A stretch of 64,000 bases of DNA. It comes from Neckera pumila. Taxonomy: Eukaryota; Streptophyta; Bryopsida; Hypnales; Neckeraceae. Positions 46,024 to 58,685 of this stretch are shown here, one piece after another. The translations under genes were made by a program, and so were the position numbers. Numbering within the stretch: position 1 is the stretch's first letter; each line of letters starts with the position of its first letter. Below the pieces are notes generated by a model, which saw only the letters and a list, made by a program, of their open reading frames with translations, ran no database searches and had not been told where the DNA came from. The stretch is from the NCBI GenBank assembly GCA_963969595.1, contig OZ018415.1:10540001-10604000 (forward strand), in the 5' to 3' direction.

Positions 46024-48455
46024 CTGGAACAGAAAGAATTGATTTCTCTATGCCCAGATACTCCCACCTTTAAGTACGAAGAAACAGTATGTCTTGCCGC
46101 CCACAATTCAAAACTCTGGAAGGATTCAACGACCCCCCAAACTGGGAAGAATCAGTCAAAGTAGAAGCCTTTCAGGAAATCGAAAATGACTAGAGGTTTC
46201 AATAACGTCCTGCCCTGTATCTGCACACTCAACAAAAAACACAGATCAGAATATGAGACAAGGTAGTACTCTAGTATTGCCCAGGAATTGAGTAAGGTAT
46301 GCAAGCAAACTGCGAGACGCAACAACAGAAACCGATAATGTGAAACCCATTCCTGCTAATGAAACGATTGATTCAAACGGAGATCACAAGGCGTACTCAA
46401 AATCGTTCGCTGTACGCGTGAGAAAGCAGTAGTCAAGCTCCAATCCCAGTCTTACTACCCAAACTCTCAATGATGGGACCCTATCATGTGACACGTCCTC
46501 GGTATCATCCTGACTGTCGCTGTCAACCTCCCGAAAGTGGACATGGGAATACTAATAATAGTCGAGGTGTTCGCAAGTAATTAAAAACATTAAACCACTG
46601 ATAATTAGCCGATCAACCACCAGCGCGGTTACAACAGCGATTGATGTGCCACCGGCTCATCAGCCCCCCAACAAATATCAGAAAAAACAATCGCTGCAGT
46701 GATTTCATGGGAAATTTCGTTTAAATGGCAGTATTCCGTACGTCATTTTTCCATTAATTTTTAGGACAGATTTCAGACCGCACGGTCTAAACGTGAAAGT
46801 GCCTAGTTTGTGGAATACTGCCATTTCAACGAAAATATTGGTTTTTCCAAGCGGAGGACCACTGAGCAGTTTCACAATCTTTGTCCAAGTGTAGAGTTGC
46901 TGACGTTGCATGCCGAATCCGTGAATTCCAAGCGAACGTACGGAACCCGGAGTCCCTGCTCATTCGTAATCTAAGCTAGAAACACGTGTCTCGGTGTCAG
47001 ATCCGTTTATCAATCAACCATGCCTCGTGATCTCCGCTCGAAAAAACCACTGAAGCTGAGCAGATTACTGAAAAATTTGCAGAGCCAAGCATAGTTGACT
47101 ATGGAAAGTGAACTATGCAAGTGCAGCTTCTTACTCTACAGAACTCCTAAAAACATTGCTTGCTCCATGGGTCTGACCTGGATATGGCCAGAAACGCACA
47201 AAGTCCGCAGCAACCTAATGCTACTGCAGCTACGAGCGCCCAACGATACGTCATGATCGTCAAACAAATCTTGCACCCGAGGCCCCCTGCGAAATGTTCC
47301 GCCCACCACTGCACGTACCCACCAGCTTGCGCCTTGGGAATGTCATGCCTCAGCTAGCGTGGCATCGCAGGTGAGCCAAGATGATCGATCAAGAAAGTGA
47401 GAGCGTGGCAACTGCGAGTCCCACTCCAGGAGACGATCGCTTCCATTCCATGACTCGCAGCCACCAATAACTGCAGCCACGATCACGCCTGCAGTCATTG
47501 ACTCCCAATGCTACAGTCTCCGAAATCGCAAAAGCCGACAACCCCAACCCCCGAGGTACGGACTCGTTGGATATTCACATTCGTCCTGGCTACAATAATC
47601 GCGCTGACCGAGCAAGAAAAGACACTAAGAAACGCTACCCAAAATCAAAAACCGCGAGTAAAATCCATCCGAAGCCCACGGATCGCGGGACCCCGTGAAC
47701 AACTCATCGGACAGTCCCCACATTGTCCACGATGGAGATGAATCACAACAGTACCCATTCTGAAGCGCCATCAACACGTGGTGCAACCATCCATCCATCA
47801 CGCGAAGTCCAACAATAACAACGACAGCAAGAACCAGGGATCGCTCCCCACGGGAGCCATTCCCTTCCAAACAGGACACGCGGAAGCTAGGAAACGTGAG
47901 GCGCGGACCCGTCAGGCCAAGTACGACCGATGACAATGAGCAGAATCCCCAGCCAGGAGTCGATCCTAAGCGGCGGCATTCCAAACAGGACACGGGATCC
48001 AACTTGCCTAAACTTTGAAACACGTACCAACGACGAGCAACAACGAGCATGAAGAAGAGGAGACGTCCGGTACTTGCAAGCAGGCAGCGAGCATGCAAGC
48101 GAGAGCAGAGTAGCGACGTACAGACCAAGTGAGAGACAGATAGAGCGAGAGAGAAGGGGGAGTAAGTTACTTGTGAGCCTCGCCGAGAGTGAGCGCGCGA
48201 GCTGAGCTGCTAACTTGGCTAGGATGATCCCAAGTGCCTATCTGAATTTCTCTTGCTGCGAACTCGTATGTACTGATCGAGCTCCGCGGCTTTAAGTTGT
48301 TCCGGAAGCCATGCATTCCATGCTGCACGAGAATGGCACCTGGCTGACGCCCGAATCGTGCCACTCGCCGGGACTACGGGGACTCGGCCTGCCTCTCCCG
48401 CGCTGACCTGACCGGGCCTGATCTGACCTGACCGGGCCTGGTCTCCGTACGTTAC
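46024..48455 (-). other. Upstream region or intron of the VOC gene
   Basis: 46.0-47.1 kb is mixed composition; 47.2-48.5 kb is GC-rich. Several frames of 65-167 codons are open on the minus strand in the GC-rich part, but none shows a domain. 48402-48441 carries a direct repeat (CTGACCTGACCGGGCCTG twice). The stretch may be a promoter or 5' leader region, or an intron if the exon proposed at 48456-48588 is real. Confidence 0.4.
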
Positions 48456-48588
48456 CCTGGCCGGGATCTGCAACTGACCCGAACGAGGAGGAGGAGGAAC
48501 CGAGGAGGAGCAGAGTAGAGGCGGGCGTGGCGCCCCTTCCCTGCCTCGCTGCTGCAGCAGCAGCCTTCCTAATTGCTGTGAAAGCCAC
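48456..48588 (-). CDS. Putative upstream exon encoding an organelle targeting peptide
   Basis: The minus-strand frame reads AFTAIRKAAAAAARQGRGAT, then a Leu and Ser run, the style of a mitochondrial or plastid presequence: Arg and Ala-rich, no acidic residues at first. It ends at a donor (CCAGG|GTAACG, intron from 48455) in phase 1. The acceptor at 46024 would continue the frame as Ala-Ala-Ala-Met-Ala-Ile into the VOC protein. The first codon is GTG with a stop just upstream, and the boundary of a truncated MITE lies only 4 bases away, so the true start codon may have been lost or lie in another exon. This is inference. Confidence 0.25.
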
Positions 48589-48591
48589 GAG

Positions 48592-48993
48592 AGGCCGCTA
48601 AGGAATTGATTTTTGGGACCTCTGCGGTCCAATTTCAAAATGAATAAAAGAAAATACTTTTTCTGTAAAATAAATACTAGTATTATTTTTGAAAAAAAAA
48701 TTAAAAAACAAATATTTCAGAATGAATGAAAACACACTTCTTCTTTAAAAAAATATTATTGTTGGAAAAAAAAATATAAAAATATAAAAATATAAAAATA
48801 TTTTTAAAAATATTTTAAAATATTTTAAATTAAATTAAATTAAATTTTAAATTAAAAAAAAATGGATCAAGCACCCAATTTGTTTTAAATTTAAATAAAC
48901 AAATAAAAATAGTATTTTATTTTTTATTTTTTTTCCGTAATTGCACCAGACGGGTGCAGAACTCGCGGCCTTTTGGAGGGCTGGAATTTTTCC
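48592..48993. mobile_element. Left-truncated copy of the MITE at 2436-2692
   Basis: It shares GGCYGCTAAGGAATTGATTT near one end and, at the other, TAATTGCACCA, GGGTGCAGAACTCGCGGCCTT and GGAGGGCTGRAATTTTTCC, followed by TA. The left terminal repeat is absent; the match begins at about 48592. The centre (48640-48950) is expanded AT-rich sequence with AAAATAT repeats. Confidence 0.75.
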
Positions 48994-50421
48994 TAAAGGT
49001 ACATTCTCACTTGGCTCTATGTGGGAGTGCTGGTAAAACATAAAAGTGAGTCCTGTAGCTGTGAGAAGAGATTTTTTCGGAACTTGTAGGTTCGGTGATT
49101 TGTGGTAAGTACTGCCGGGTTGTTCACAACTGTAGCTTCCGTAATTTACGGGTTTTTGAAAGAAGTCCCAGCGAACCAAACGCCAAGATGGTGAGGAGAA
49201 GGATTCGCACCTGGGACAGCAATGTGCTCTGATGGGAATACTAAGAGCACGGATGATTCTTCTTCCGTTTTGAGGTCCTAGGCTCCTAGCTCTGAAATTT
49301 TAGCTTTGAAATTTTGAGAAAAGTGCAAGTCCTATTGAGTTTGAGGCTCATAAAGAAGCAAGTGAGCAGTGCTTAACTGTTGAAACTGCCTCTGTAATAC
49401 ACACCTGCGCATTGCTTAAGTACGACTGCAACCATGTTGGTTAACAAGAGAGAGGTTTGCCACTCTGCGTTGCATCTCGAGAAGGACTTGTATCTTCGGG
49501 AAAGGTGGCAACTCCGGGGTAATTTGGAAATCCATTGAAGCTCAAGGAGGAAGTCCTATTCCACTTTCGAAAGCTCATCGTATCTCAATACGAGAAGAAT
49601 TAGGAAGGGTAGATGCTTCGTCTGGAAAAAACGTCTTCTCGAGCAGATCATGCAGATACTGCATGTGCAATTGTCGATGTACAGATTGAAGACAAAAGGG
49701 ACTGCTTTTGAAGCCAAATGCTATGCAATGTTGAACCAGACAATCCTGTGGATAGTGTCTTCCATGAGGAGACGTCAAGTGAATTGTAATGCCCTGGGAG
49801 ATATTTTTGATAATATGCTCTGGCGTGTGTGGAGAGAGAAGCTGCTGGTAACTCGATTGTCAGTCAAACTAAAGATGAAGGGTTTGATGACCTTCGAGCT
49901 ACCTCAACATACCGGAAAAATTTAGAACACAAGTAATGATGCACAAAATGGACAAGGTGTGTGTTTTGAATGCAAGGGTTCGCTCACACAGCAACTGCTC
50001 TCGTAATGTCAAAATCGAGACACCGCTCTTTTGTAATGGGGCTTCGCAATGGACATTAGAAAACAGCGCTCCTACAGCCACAGAATTTTCTGAAATCTTC
50101 ATTTTGGTAGGATTCTGCTGCTACAAAAAACCTGGTGTTCCACCCAAAATTTTCTCCTGAAGCTCCGCATCTTTCCAACTAACACCGCACTTACCACTCC
50201 GCCCAGCAGGGACTCCACGTAGGTTCGGGGGATAACACCAGGTGTGTGTGTGAACATCGCGGTTGCAGAAGTTCAAACCATCGCTCTTTGCAAACTCCTA
50301 ACGCCAGGTGAGAATGGGCCTTAATGATAAGAAAAGGTCTGGGCGGACAAACTCAGGGGATTAGAAAGGTGATTAAGCTTAGTAACTTGAGGGTTGAATG
50401 AGTTGGGGTTTCATTTTGTCA

Positions 50422-50454
<33 letters not shown>

Positions 50455-50592
50455 GGACAATTTCCATTGAAAGGGAAACAGTACATTGAACCTGAGGGAC
50501 TGTCATCTTTTTCTTAGCACTTCAGCTGACCAGGGTGGGTGCCGGCCAGGCATTTCATTATTATTGGATTAGAAATTCATCTCAAATCTTTC
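48994..50592. other. Spacer without recognisable gene, with a poly-T run
   Basis: Mixed composition. Frames of up to 91 codons (49650-49925) have no recognisable domain. About 30 T in a row lie at 50419-50449, which could be the tail of a minus-strand retroposon, but no body or target duplication is seen. Confidence 0.35.
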
Positions 50593-50596
50593 TTAA

Positions 50597-51517
50597 TCCG
50601 TGAAGGCCCAAGGCAATTTCCGGCTCCGAAATCACTGAAAATTGCCATTTCTGCTGCAATCACTCAAGAAACCACAAAAACACTTTTTTTTTAGAATCTA
50701 ACCATAGGATCTTGTACTTCACTTGTCTTTAAATATGTGGTAAAAATTTCATGAAGTTTGGCCATACGGATTGGAAGATATTAGCATTCAAAGTTGGAAA
50801 AAGAAGTTTTTTTGAATTGTGGCCTACAATTTTAGATGACTTTGACGCCCATTTGTAGATTTATTTTGCACTGCACACCATTGGGTTAAATTTTTTGATG
50901 TTGAACATTTGAGTTGAGAGTCGGGGAAAAAAAATTCAGAATGTCAAAACTTGATTTTGACATATAAAAAAATTGTTAAATAGAAGTAGGTCCAAAATTG
51001 AATGAAACTTTAAATCATTAACTGCTCTTAGGTGGAATTAAATCACCAAAATCCCAATGGTGGGATTGTTCTTGCAAACAAGCTTAACCTTTTCAAAAAA
51101 AAGATTTGAAAAACTTTGAAAATTACATTCAAAAATGAATTCCATAAGTTGATTTTTGGAGAAGATGCTAGATTGCTTGAAAAACAAGATTGTCTATAAC
51201 ATTCTCATTATGAGTCCAAATAGAATGAGTCAAAGCTTTAATTGTAGACAAAAACATGATCTTTGAGATTTTTTTTTTTTTTTTTAAAATACTATTTTTT
51301 ACTATATTTTTTTCTACCCAGCGAGTTGCTTTTTTGACTTTGGGTGGCATAACTTTTGCTCTTGGGCACCGATTGAAAAAAAAAAAGTATATTTTAGAAA
51401 ACTAATGTGATTCCCTATCTTCAAAAAAAGTTTCAAAAAATCAGCCCAAAATTTCATGTCGCATGAGCCTGCCCAAAATCCCAAGTGTCCCCCAAGGGGA
51501 CTTTGGGCTTTTAGGGG
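50597..51517 (+). mobile_element. TTAA-type MITE, subfamily III, both ends (921 bp)
   Basis: Bounded by TTAA at 50593-50596 and 51518-51521. The left terminus TCCGTGAAGGCCC is slightly decayed; the right terminus is GGGCTTTTAGGGG. It carries the conserved block GATTGGAAGATATTAGCATT and, near the right end, GGCATAACTTTTGCTCTTGG followed by GCACCGATTG. No coding capacity. Confidence 0.85.
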
Positions 51518-52219
51518 TTAATTATGTGAATGACCCTCATTAGAAATGCATCCGATGCATGTGTTGCCTGCTTGGGAACTGAAAGGGAGGGTTGTTTTTT
51601 ATCCAACTCACTTGGGATCAGTTGGGATCAGCAGAGAAACATTCTGTCTGATCAAAACGGACAATTGCATCATGCTGCGACCAAATGCCATATGCCTGCT
51701 TAGCCAAATGTTTGTGTTAACCCCTATATGATTGTGTGTCCCATCAACATCCGCAAGAAATCTGGGGTAGGTTTTTATGAAGTCATTTTGGCTCAGATGT
51801 CCATGAAATTTGGACACAATGTGTAAACATGTATCTTTTTGGTGAAAGACTATTTTTTTCCTGATCGGGTGCTCGGATCTAAAGTTATGTTGGCTTGAAC
51901 TTTTCGGGCAGCTCGGGCAATTTAGGAATATCTTGGGAATCTTTTGCAAAAAAGATCATCACTTTTGAAATTTGGCATGTAACTACTAAAATATGGCATA
52001 CAATTGTCCAAGAAAAAAAAATTTAGTCTTCAAATCACATTCTAAGAGGAGCCAAACTTTGTTAGCTATATTGGTGCAGTTTCAAGAAATAAAACATTTT
52101 CTTCTAACTTCAAGTCCTATTATCTTGCAATCTGTGAAGTCAAAGTTCTTGAAGTTTTTTCCACATATTCCATTATCTAGGTTTGTCTCTAAACTCTCAC
52201 TATTTGGATTTCAAATTAA

Positions 52220-53136
52220 CCCCTAAAGGACCAAGGCCCTTTTTCTACCAAAAAACACTCAAAACTGCCATTTCTATAGCAAAAAGAAAAAAAAACTGAA
52301 AAATGTTTTTTTTCACATCTAACCATATGATCTTACACATAACTAGTATGAGAGTGTGTGGAAAAAAATTTGAGAATTTTTGACCGCACAGATTGCAAGA
52401 TATCTGCGTTTAAAGTGGAAAAAACAAGTTTTTTAGTACATTGCGGGACTAGATTTTTTGACTTTGAACATTTTTAACTTCAAATTTTTGCACTACAAAG
52501 TTTTGAGCTTTAAATTTTGTAGTGGAGAGTTGAGTGAGAGTCTAGGGAAAAAAAAAGTTCCAAAAAAAATTAATTATCATTCTTTAAAAAATTGTTAAAT
52601 AGAGCAGTTACGAGATAGAAGGAAAATCTAAAATATTCATATATTTTTTATGGAATTGAAATGCACTAATCCCAATAGTCAGATTGTTCTAGCAAGTAAT
52701 ATAAACCATGGAAAAAAACAAAACTGAAGAGTTTGAAAATTTGCATTCAGAAATGCATCTTAGAAGTTATTTTTTTCAGGAAGATGCTCTAAGTGCCCAA
52801 AAATCAAGAATGTCCGTAACTTTCTCATAACAAATCCAAATGAATGAATCAAAGCTTTCCAAATAGACAAAAATATAATCTATGAGAAAAAAATACTAAA
52901 AAAAAAATTAAAATTTTTATCCATTTTCTTTTGCTGCCTGCCGTCCCCTGTTTTGAGCTTATTTGGTCACAACTGTTTTTCCCAGGCACCGATTGTGAAA
53001 AAGATTATATTCCCACAAAGTTTATCAGTTTTTCTATCTTCAAAAAGAGTTTCAAAAAATCACAACAAAATTTCAGCCTGTAGGTACCTGCCCAAAAACG
53101 CATTTGTCCCCTAAACGGACACTGGTCCTTTAGGAG
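52220..53136 (+). mobile_element. TTAA-type MITE, subfamily II, intact ends (917 bp)
   Basis: Bounded by TTAA at 52216-52219 and 53137-53140. The left terminus is CCCCTAAAGGACC and the right is GGTCCTTTAGGAG, so the outer 13 bp are inverted with one mismatch. It aligns throughout with 58686-59604 and 62796-63671 (shared CAAAACTGCCATTTCT, GATTGCAAGATATCTGCGTT, CTTATTTGG, CAGCCTGTAGGTACCTGCCC). No coding capacity. Confidence 0.92.
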
Positions 53137-53169
53137 TTAAAAAATCCCTCATTGCACAAGAAATCAATA

Positions 53170-53273
53170 CATTAGATGATATTTGGGAGTCGCGGAGGGC
53201 CGTTTTAGGCCTGTTCCCTGGTCTGCCCAGATCCAGTGAACGCTGGTACGGGTGTGTCAGAAGTTTTTTTTTT

Positions 53274-53308
<35 letters not shown>

Positions 53309-53487
53309 CACCAAAATATCATTTTAAGCAAAAAAAATTTTTTTTTTAATTTTTAATTTTTTTCAAAAAGTGACATGGCAGTCGCTCGACCACGTCAGCC
53401 AGCTGCTGCTGCGTTCCCAGACTGCGGGAACGTAGCAGACAGCAGGGGAACTCACAACCTTCTAAGACCCCCGAATCTCATGTAATG
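53170..53487. mobile_element. 318-bp MITE with CATTAGATGATATTTGGG ends
   Basis: The ends CATTAGATGATATTTGGGAG and inverted CATTACATGAGATTCGGGGG pair with few mismatches. The interior has a poly-A run (about 53276-53306) and a GC-rich right half with GCGTTCCCAGACTGCGGGAACG, itself palindromic. A second copy lies at 61871-62155. Confidence 0.75.
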
Positions 53488-53904
53488 AAGATTGATTAGT
53501 GGTCTTGCCAATTCACTTAACCTCCTTGCATTGCAGGGTGATTTAGAGTAAGCTAGACTCTATATTTGCTTTTAGAAATTTTTATGAGTGAACCTAACAT
53601 CGTATACTTATGATAGGTTGAAATCTTCAATTTTGTGTAGAGCAAAAATTATACTTCAACAGGGCTCAAAGTCTGCTGATCTTGTTTTGCATAAATGAAA
53701 AAAAGTTTTATTTTTGCTTCACATGTTATAATCTTTCAATCCATGGGATCAAATGGGATGAAAGTTTATGCTCACTCTGAAAAAATACTTTACTTTAGTT
53801 TTGTACATTTTTATTTTTATTTTTGAATAACATACCAAAATCCCATAGTTTTTGACAATGTCTCCCTGACCCCCCACCCCCACCCCTTATCCTTTAGGGT
53901 TTAA

Positions 53905-56900
53905 TAAGGTACTTACATCAATCAATTATTTGACAAATTTTAGAGTTTCATCAAGCAATGTTCTTCAAAATCACATGTAGTTAGTAACTAGAGATTATAA
54001 AAGCAAAGCCACTATACTACTAATAAATTTAGTGTTATGATATCTATAGTGTTATTTATCTTATCATGTAACTCACTCTACTTCTCCATCATTTAAAAGA
54101 CAATTAATGTTTATGTTGGACATTAATTTATTGCAAAGTGAACCAGTTGGTGACAGTATTTGGTGGATATTTAAGTAGTTGACAATTTCAATGGAAGCAA
54201 GCAATCTTTGATGAAGACCTTCCCCAACTCTTCAAGAAATTTAACTAGATTTGGTTCACCATATGCATCTAGGTCATTTGGTTGCAAATTAACCCTACAG
54301 CGTTGCTGCATGCACTAAGTGCTGAATGGATGACTTCATTTGGCATTGTATGATGGAAAAAAAATAATTTCATCCATTTTATTTATTTGGAGGGTGCTTG
54401 AGAGTACATTTTTAGTGAATAGTATTGCAAAGTTCCTTATTTGGTCTTATTGACTTTTCTTAAGAAGAAGATGCTCAATCCACGGATCACCTTTGTAGTG
54501 TCTTTTGGTCATTTCTTGCTATTTTTTCTTGATATGAATTTTAGCCATAAAAATAATTTTTTTTCATTTGAGTTCTACTAATGAAATGAATCTTATCAAG
54601 TCAAGTTTCTACTTTAATTGGAAAATTTGAAAAACTCATTAATATAAATATTTTGTAGCAATAAGAATATTGGGCCTAGAACCATGGTTTGTTGATTTTC
54701 TAATTTTAAAGTGACTCGATAACTTTGGTTTATGCCATGATGTTCTACACTATAATATATACATCTATGGTGAGAATTTCAATTTTTTTGGATATACTTT
54801 GTATTTGATATGAAATTTCTTCAGTTTTTTCTTAAAAAACTCATAGTGATTCTAATTGTTTCCAAAAAAAATTGAAAATTTATAACTTATAGTAGACATA
54901 GAATATGAACTCATCTCTGAAAACTAAGCTTAAAATTTTTATTCATATTTAGTTGCAAAATGGCAACAAATAGAGTGATGACAGTTGAGGCTTGAAATCA
55001 ATGGTCATGGGTCCGTCCTTACAGGGTCAATGACTGAATATTCAACAAACAAGCTTGGATTGACATGCAAGTAGGTGATTGAGAGAGTGTGGATTTTGAT
55101 GATTGACTACAACAAAGTTTCTTGGGCAAACGCTAAAGAACAAGCTAAACACAAACCAGAACTTAGAGCTTTAGCCCTCTAACGCCATCGGAGCCACTTT
55201 GTGGCATTTGGATGACAATGTTGTGATCCAAAAGTATTTTTGGAAGCATTTTTTCATCCATGTTTTTCTTGCTAACCTTTCATGGTGGATTACGTAGAGT
55301 ATTCAATTGAGTTTGTAGTCTTACTAGTGTTTATCTTCACATAAATGAGAAGTTAGTCAAAAAAACGGATCACAGAATATACTATTTTAGTTTATATTGG
55401 GAAGTTGTTGTCCCTTGCTCTAAATCTAAAATTTCTCTACAAAAATGATATTTTATTAATTTGAGGCCAACTAACAAAATGAAGATCATCTACTCTAGTC
55501 TCTACAACAATTTAGACTTTGAAAAAATCCTAATGTTGAATATTTCATTGCAATTTGAATTTTGCATGCATTTTCAATGTCTATTATTTTCTAACTATAG
55601 AATGGCACAAAAATTGAGTTTACACCGTGATGTTTATCATTATAATTTTCGAAATTATAGCACATGGCAAAATTTTCCAATTTTTTGAAATAATTTTCTA
55701 TTTGATATGATTTTTCTTTAGTTTTTCTTCAAAATTCTCAAAAGAATGAATTTTTCACAAAAAAATTTAAAAATCTTATGACGTAAAAAAGACATGTAAT
55801 TCCATCTTTAAAAAATAAATAAATAAAATATTATTCTTATCCAATTGCAAAATGGCAGCAAACTCAGAAAAGGGCAGTGAGGCTTGAAACCAATGGTCTT
55901 GGGCCCGTCTTTTAAATGTTCATCTTCAAAAAGGAAGGAATGCAAAATTGTTTGGAAAAAAAGAGACCCCCAGCCAGTAGGGCTCTTGTTTACCAACCCA
56001 AATTAGAGTTTTTTGGTTTTGGTTTTTGGTTTTTACCCAGTTGTGTGGCTTTTGGCTTTTAGTTGTGGTGGTGTATCTTTACTCTAAGCATTGGACTTGG
56101 CCCTTTGGTTTCAAAAAAATAAAAATAAAAATTTAGTTGACAATTAGTGTTGGCAACATTACTACCATGTTGTCATTTAGTGTCAAAGCTTTTTACAATG
56201 ACAATCAAAATTAAATACAACTTCACAACACTCATAATGAACTGAAATTCCTAAATGACACATAAGTCACTCACAGTCAATTGAAATTTCATTGTGTGTA
56301 CTCATCCAATCCTCTACACGGGTGAAAAATTTCATCACCATAGAAGCTAGGGGTTTTGGAAAACTTGCCATTGAGCACTGTCACTACTCATTTTTGGTCT
56401 CCACTTCTTGGCCAATTGTAAAGAAAATTATATTCCCACGAAGCTAATCAACTTTTCTATCTCGCAAAAAAGTTTCACAAAATTAGGAGAAAATTTCAAC
56501 CCGTAGGTACCTGTCCGAAAACGCATTTGTCACCTGAAGGGACAATGGTCCTTTAGGGGTTAATTTAGATGGTAGATCATGGTGTTGGTTCAAAAAAAGG
56601 GAAAGACCTAGACTTCAACATTGTGTCAAACCCGGTGGTGGTTCAATCATGTTTTGATATGATTGTTTTTGGATCGGGTGCTTGGTACAAAATTGAAGGT
56701 AAAATGGAGTAACATTTGTACAAAAATCTTTTAGAAACCTCCTTATAGAAATCACACAAAATTACAGTTTAGATCCTAATAGGGTATTTTTCTCAATATG
56801 ATAATAATTCTAAATATACAATAAAAAATGTTCAATTGTGGCTTTCTTCCCAAGCATTTTATTCCCAATGGTTAGCACAACCTCTATATTTGAATCCAAT

Positions 56901-57685
56901 GGAATAGTTTTGGGCCCTTCTTAAGCAACATTTGAACCAAATCACTCCAAAGAGTTCATAATTGTGGGAGAATGTATGTAGTGTTTATCTTGGTTTGATG
57001 TAGAAGATTGTGAGAAGCTTTACAAAAGTTTGTCAAGAAGGATTTTTGTTGCTTTGAAAGCAAAAGGTTATTAGACAAAATATTGAAGTTTGAGCATATA
57101 CTTTGAACAATAGTGAATATAGTACATAGTTGTTGATTTGGCTTTGTAGAAGAATGTTTTCAAATTAATTTGATGTGCAACTTTGCGCAAGTATAAAGGA
57201 TTGTATATATTGTTTCACTCAACATAAAGCAATTTAATCTTTGAAGATTTTGTAGTTGTTCATGAAAGTTGGCCCTTCAAATTTTGTACTAAATTTTTTG
57301 GGATTTTTTTAAACAAACAGAAAAGAATTTTCATTGTAAAAAGCAAAATATAAGCACGCCAGCAACAAGGGTTGTACTCTGTTTGTTTTCTCCTTTTTCT
57401 GACACAAATAAAGGATTATCTTTATGCAAGAAGAAAGAATACAAAGACCTAGCCGCAAAGAGTGGCCTGGGTCAAGTAAGTGAATCAATGTTAGTAAGAG
57501 ACAGTTAGTAAAAGAGTGAACCAAAGGCGCCAAGGGGTGCGCCGTGAGTGAAACACAAAACTTGCCCGTGGGCTGGCAAAGTTTGTAAGTTACTCAATTT
57601 TGCTTGCAGCTATAACTAGTGTTGCCAACACTAAATTTTATTATTTGTATACCTCCTGTAGCTGGTCAATGACCCCAGTACAATA
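53905..57685. other. AT-rich DNA with a diverged duplication
   Basis: 54530-55060 and 55440-55930 are diverged copies of one repeat. Both contain a TTGCAAAATGGCARCAAA...GTGAGGCTTGAAAYCAATGGT block near their ends (54953-55010 and 55844-55895). A related segment lies at 27720-28010. 56390-56559 is the right end of a subfamily II TTAA element (TGGTCCTTTAGGGG then TTAA at 56560-56563). No gene is recognised. Confidence 0.5.
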
Positions 57686-58685
57686 GGGTACCAATCAAAA
57701 TGGTGTTTTTTGCATTCCCAAGGAAAGAACTTTCACTGCTGCCAACTTTGACACCCTCCCGAGGGCTGAGCAATTGGTTTTTTTATCATAAATTTTTTTA
57801 AACAAGATCATTTCTATGTTAATAACATGTGTACTAAATTTCAAGGTCAAAAGATTCTTACACAAAAAAATTTACAAAAACTCCAACATGTGTAGCTATG
57901 AGAAAAATTTCATTTGATAACATGTGTGCCAAATTTCAAGGTCAAAATATTCACACACAAAACAATATTTGAAATCTACTAACATGTGTAGCTGTGAGAA
58001 AAATTTCACTACTGCCAACTTTGACACTATTCCAAGGGCTGAGAAAAAAACATTTTACCATGAAACTTTTTTCCATAAAATAATTTGTATGTTGATAATA
58101 TGTGTGTCAAATTTCAAATTCAAAATATTCACACAAAAAAAGATATTCTAATTCTATCAACACGTGTAGTTGTGAGAATGATTTTTTACATCCATGTGAA
58201 ATTTAACCCATAGAATGACACTATCCCAAGGGCTGAAAAAATCATTCTCACAACTACATGTGTTGATAGAATTAGAATATCTTTTTTTGTGTGAATATTT
58301 TGAATTTGAAATTTGACATACATATTATCAACATATAGATGATTTGGACAAAAAAAATGCATTATAAATAAGTATTTTTTTTAGCCCTTGGGAGGGTGTC
58401 AAAAATGGCAATAGTGAAATTGTTTCTCACAACTATACATATTGGTAAATTTTGAATATCTTTTTTTGTGTAAATCTTTTGAACTTGAAATTTGGCACAC
58501 ATGTAATTGACATATTGATGATCTCTTAAATAAAAATTCATGGCAAATAAAAGATTTCAATCTTTGGAAAGTTGCCAAAGTTGGCAGCAGTGAAAACGTT
58601 TTTATAGCTGCACATGTTGGTAGATTTTGAATATCCTTTTTTCGGTGAATGTTTTGGCCTTGAAATTTGTTACACATGTCATTAA

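Larger units (their letters stand above)
51721..53900 (+). mobile_element. Outer TTAA-type element with two nested insertions
   Basis: The left end is TTAA (51717-51720) then CCCCTATATGATTG. The right end is TATCCTTTAGGGT then TTAA (53901-53904). Removing the nested element (52220-53136 with one TTAA) and the 318-bp MITE (53170-53487) leaves about 940 bp, the family size. A related copy without the inserts lies at about 41100-41850. Confidence 0.6.

Noticed and set aside
47625..48128. 167-codon minus-strand frame
   Set aside because: GC-rich sequence with overlapping open frames and no recognisable domain; it may be leader, promoter or intron of the VOC gene.
50419..50449. Poly-T run as a retroposon tail
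   Set aside because: No SINE or LINE body, RNA polymerase III boxes or target duplication could be identified next to it.
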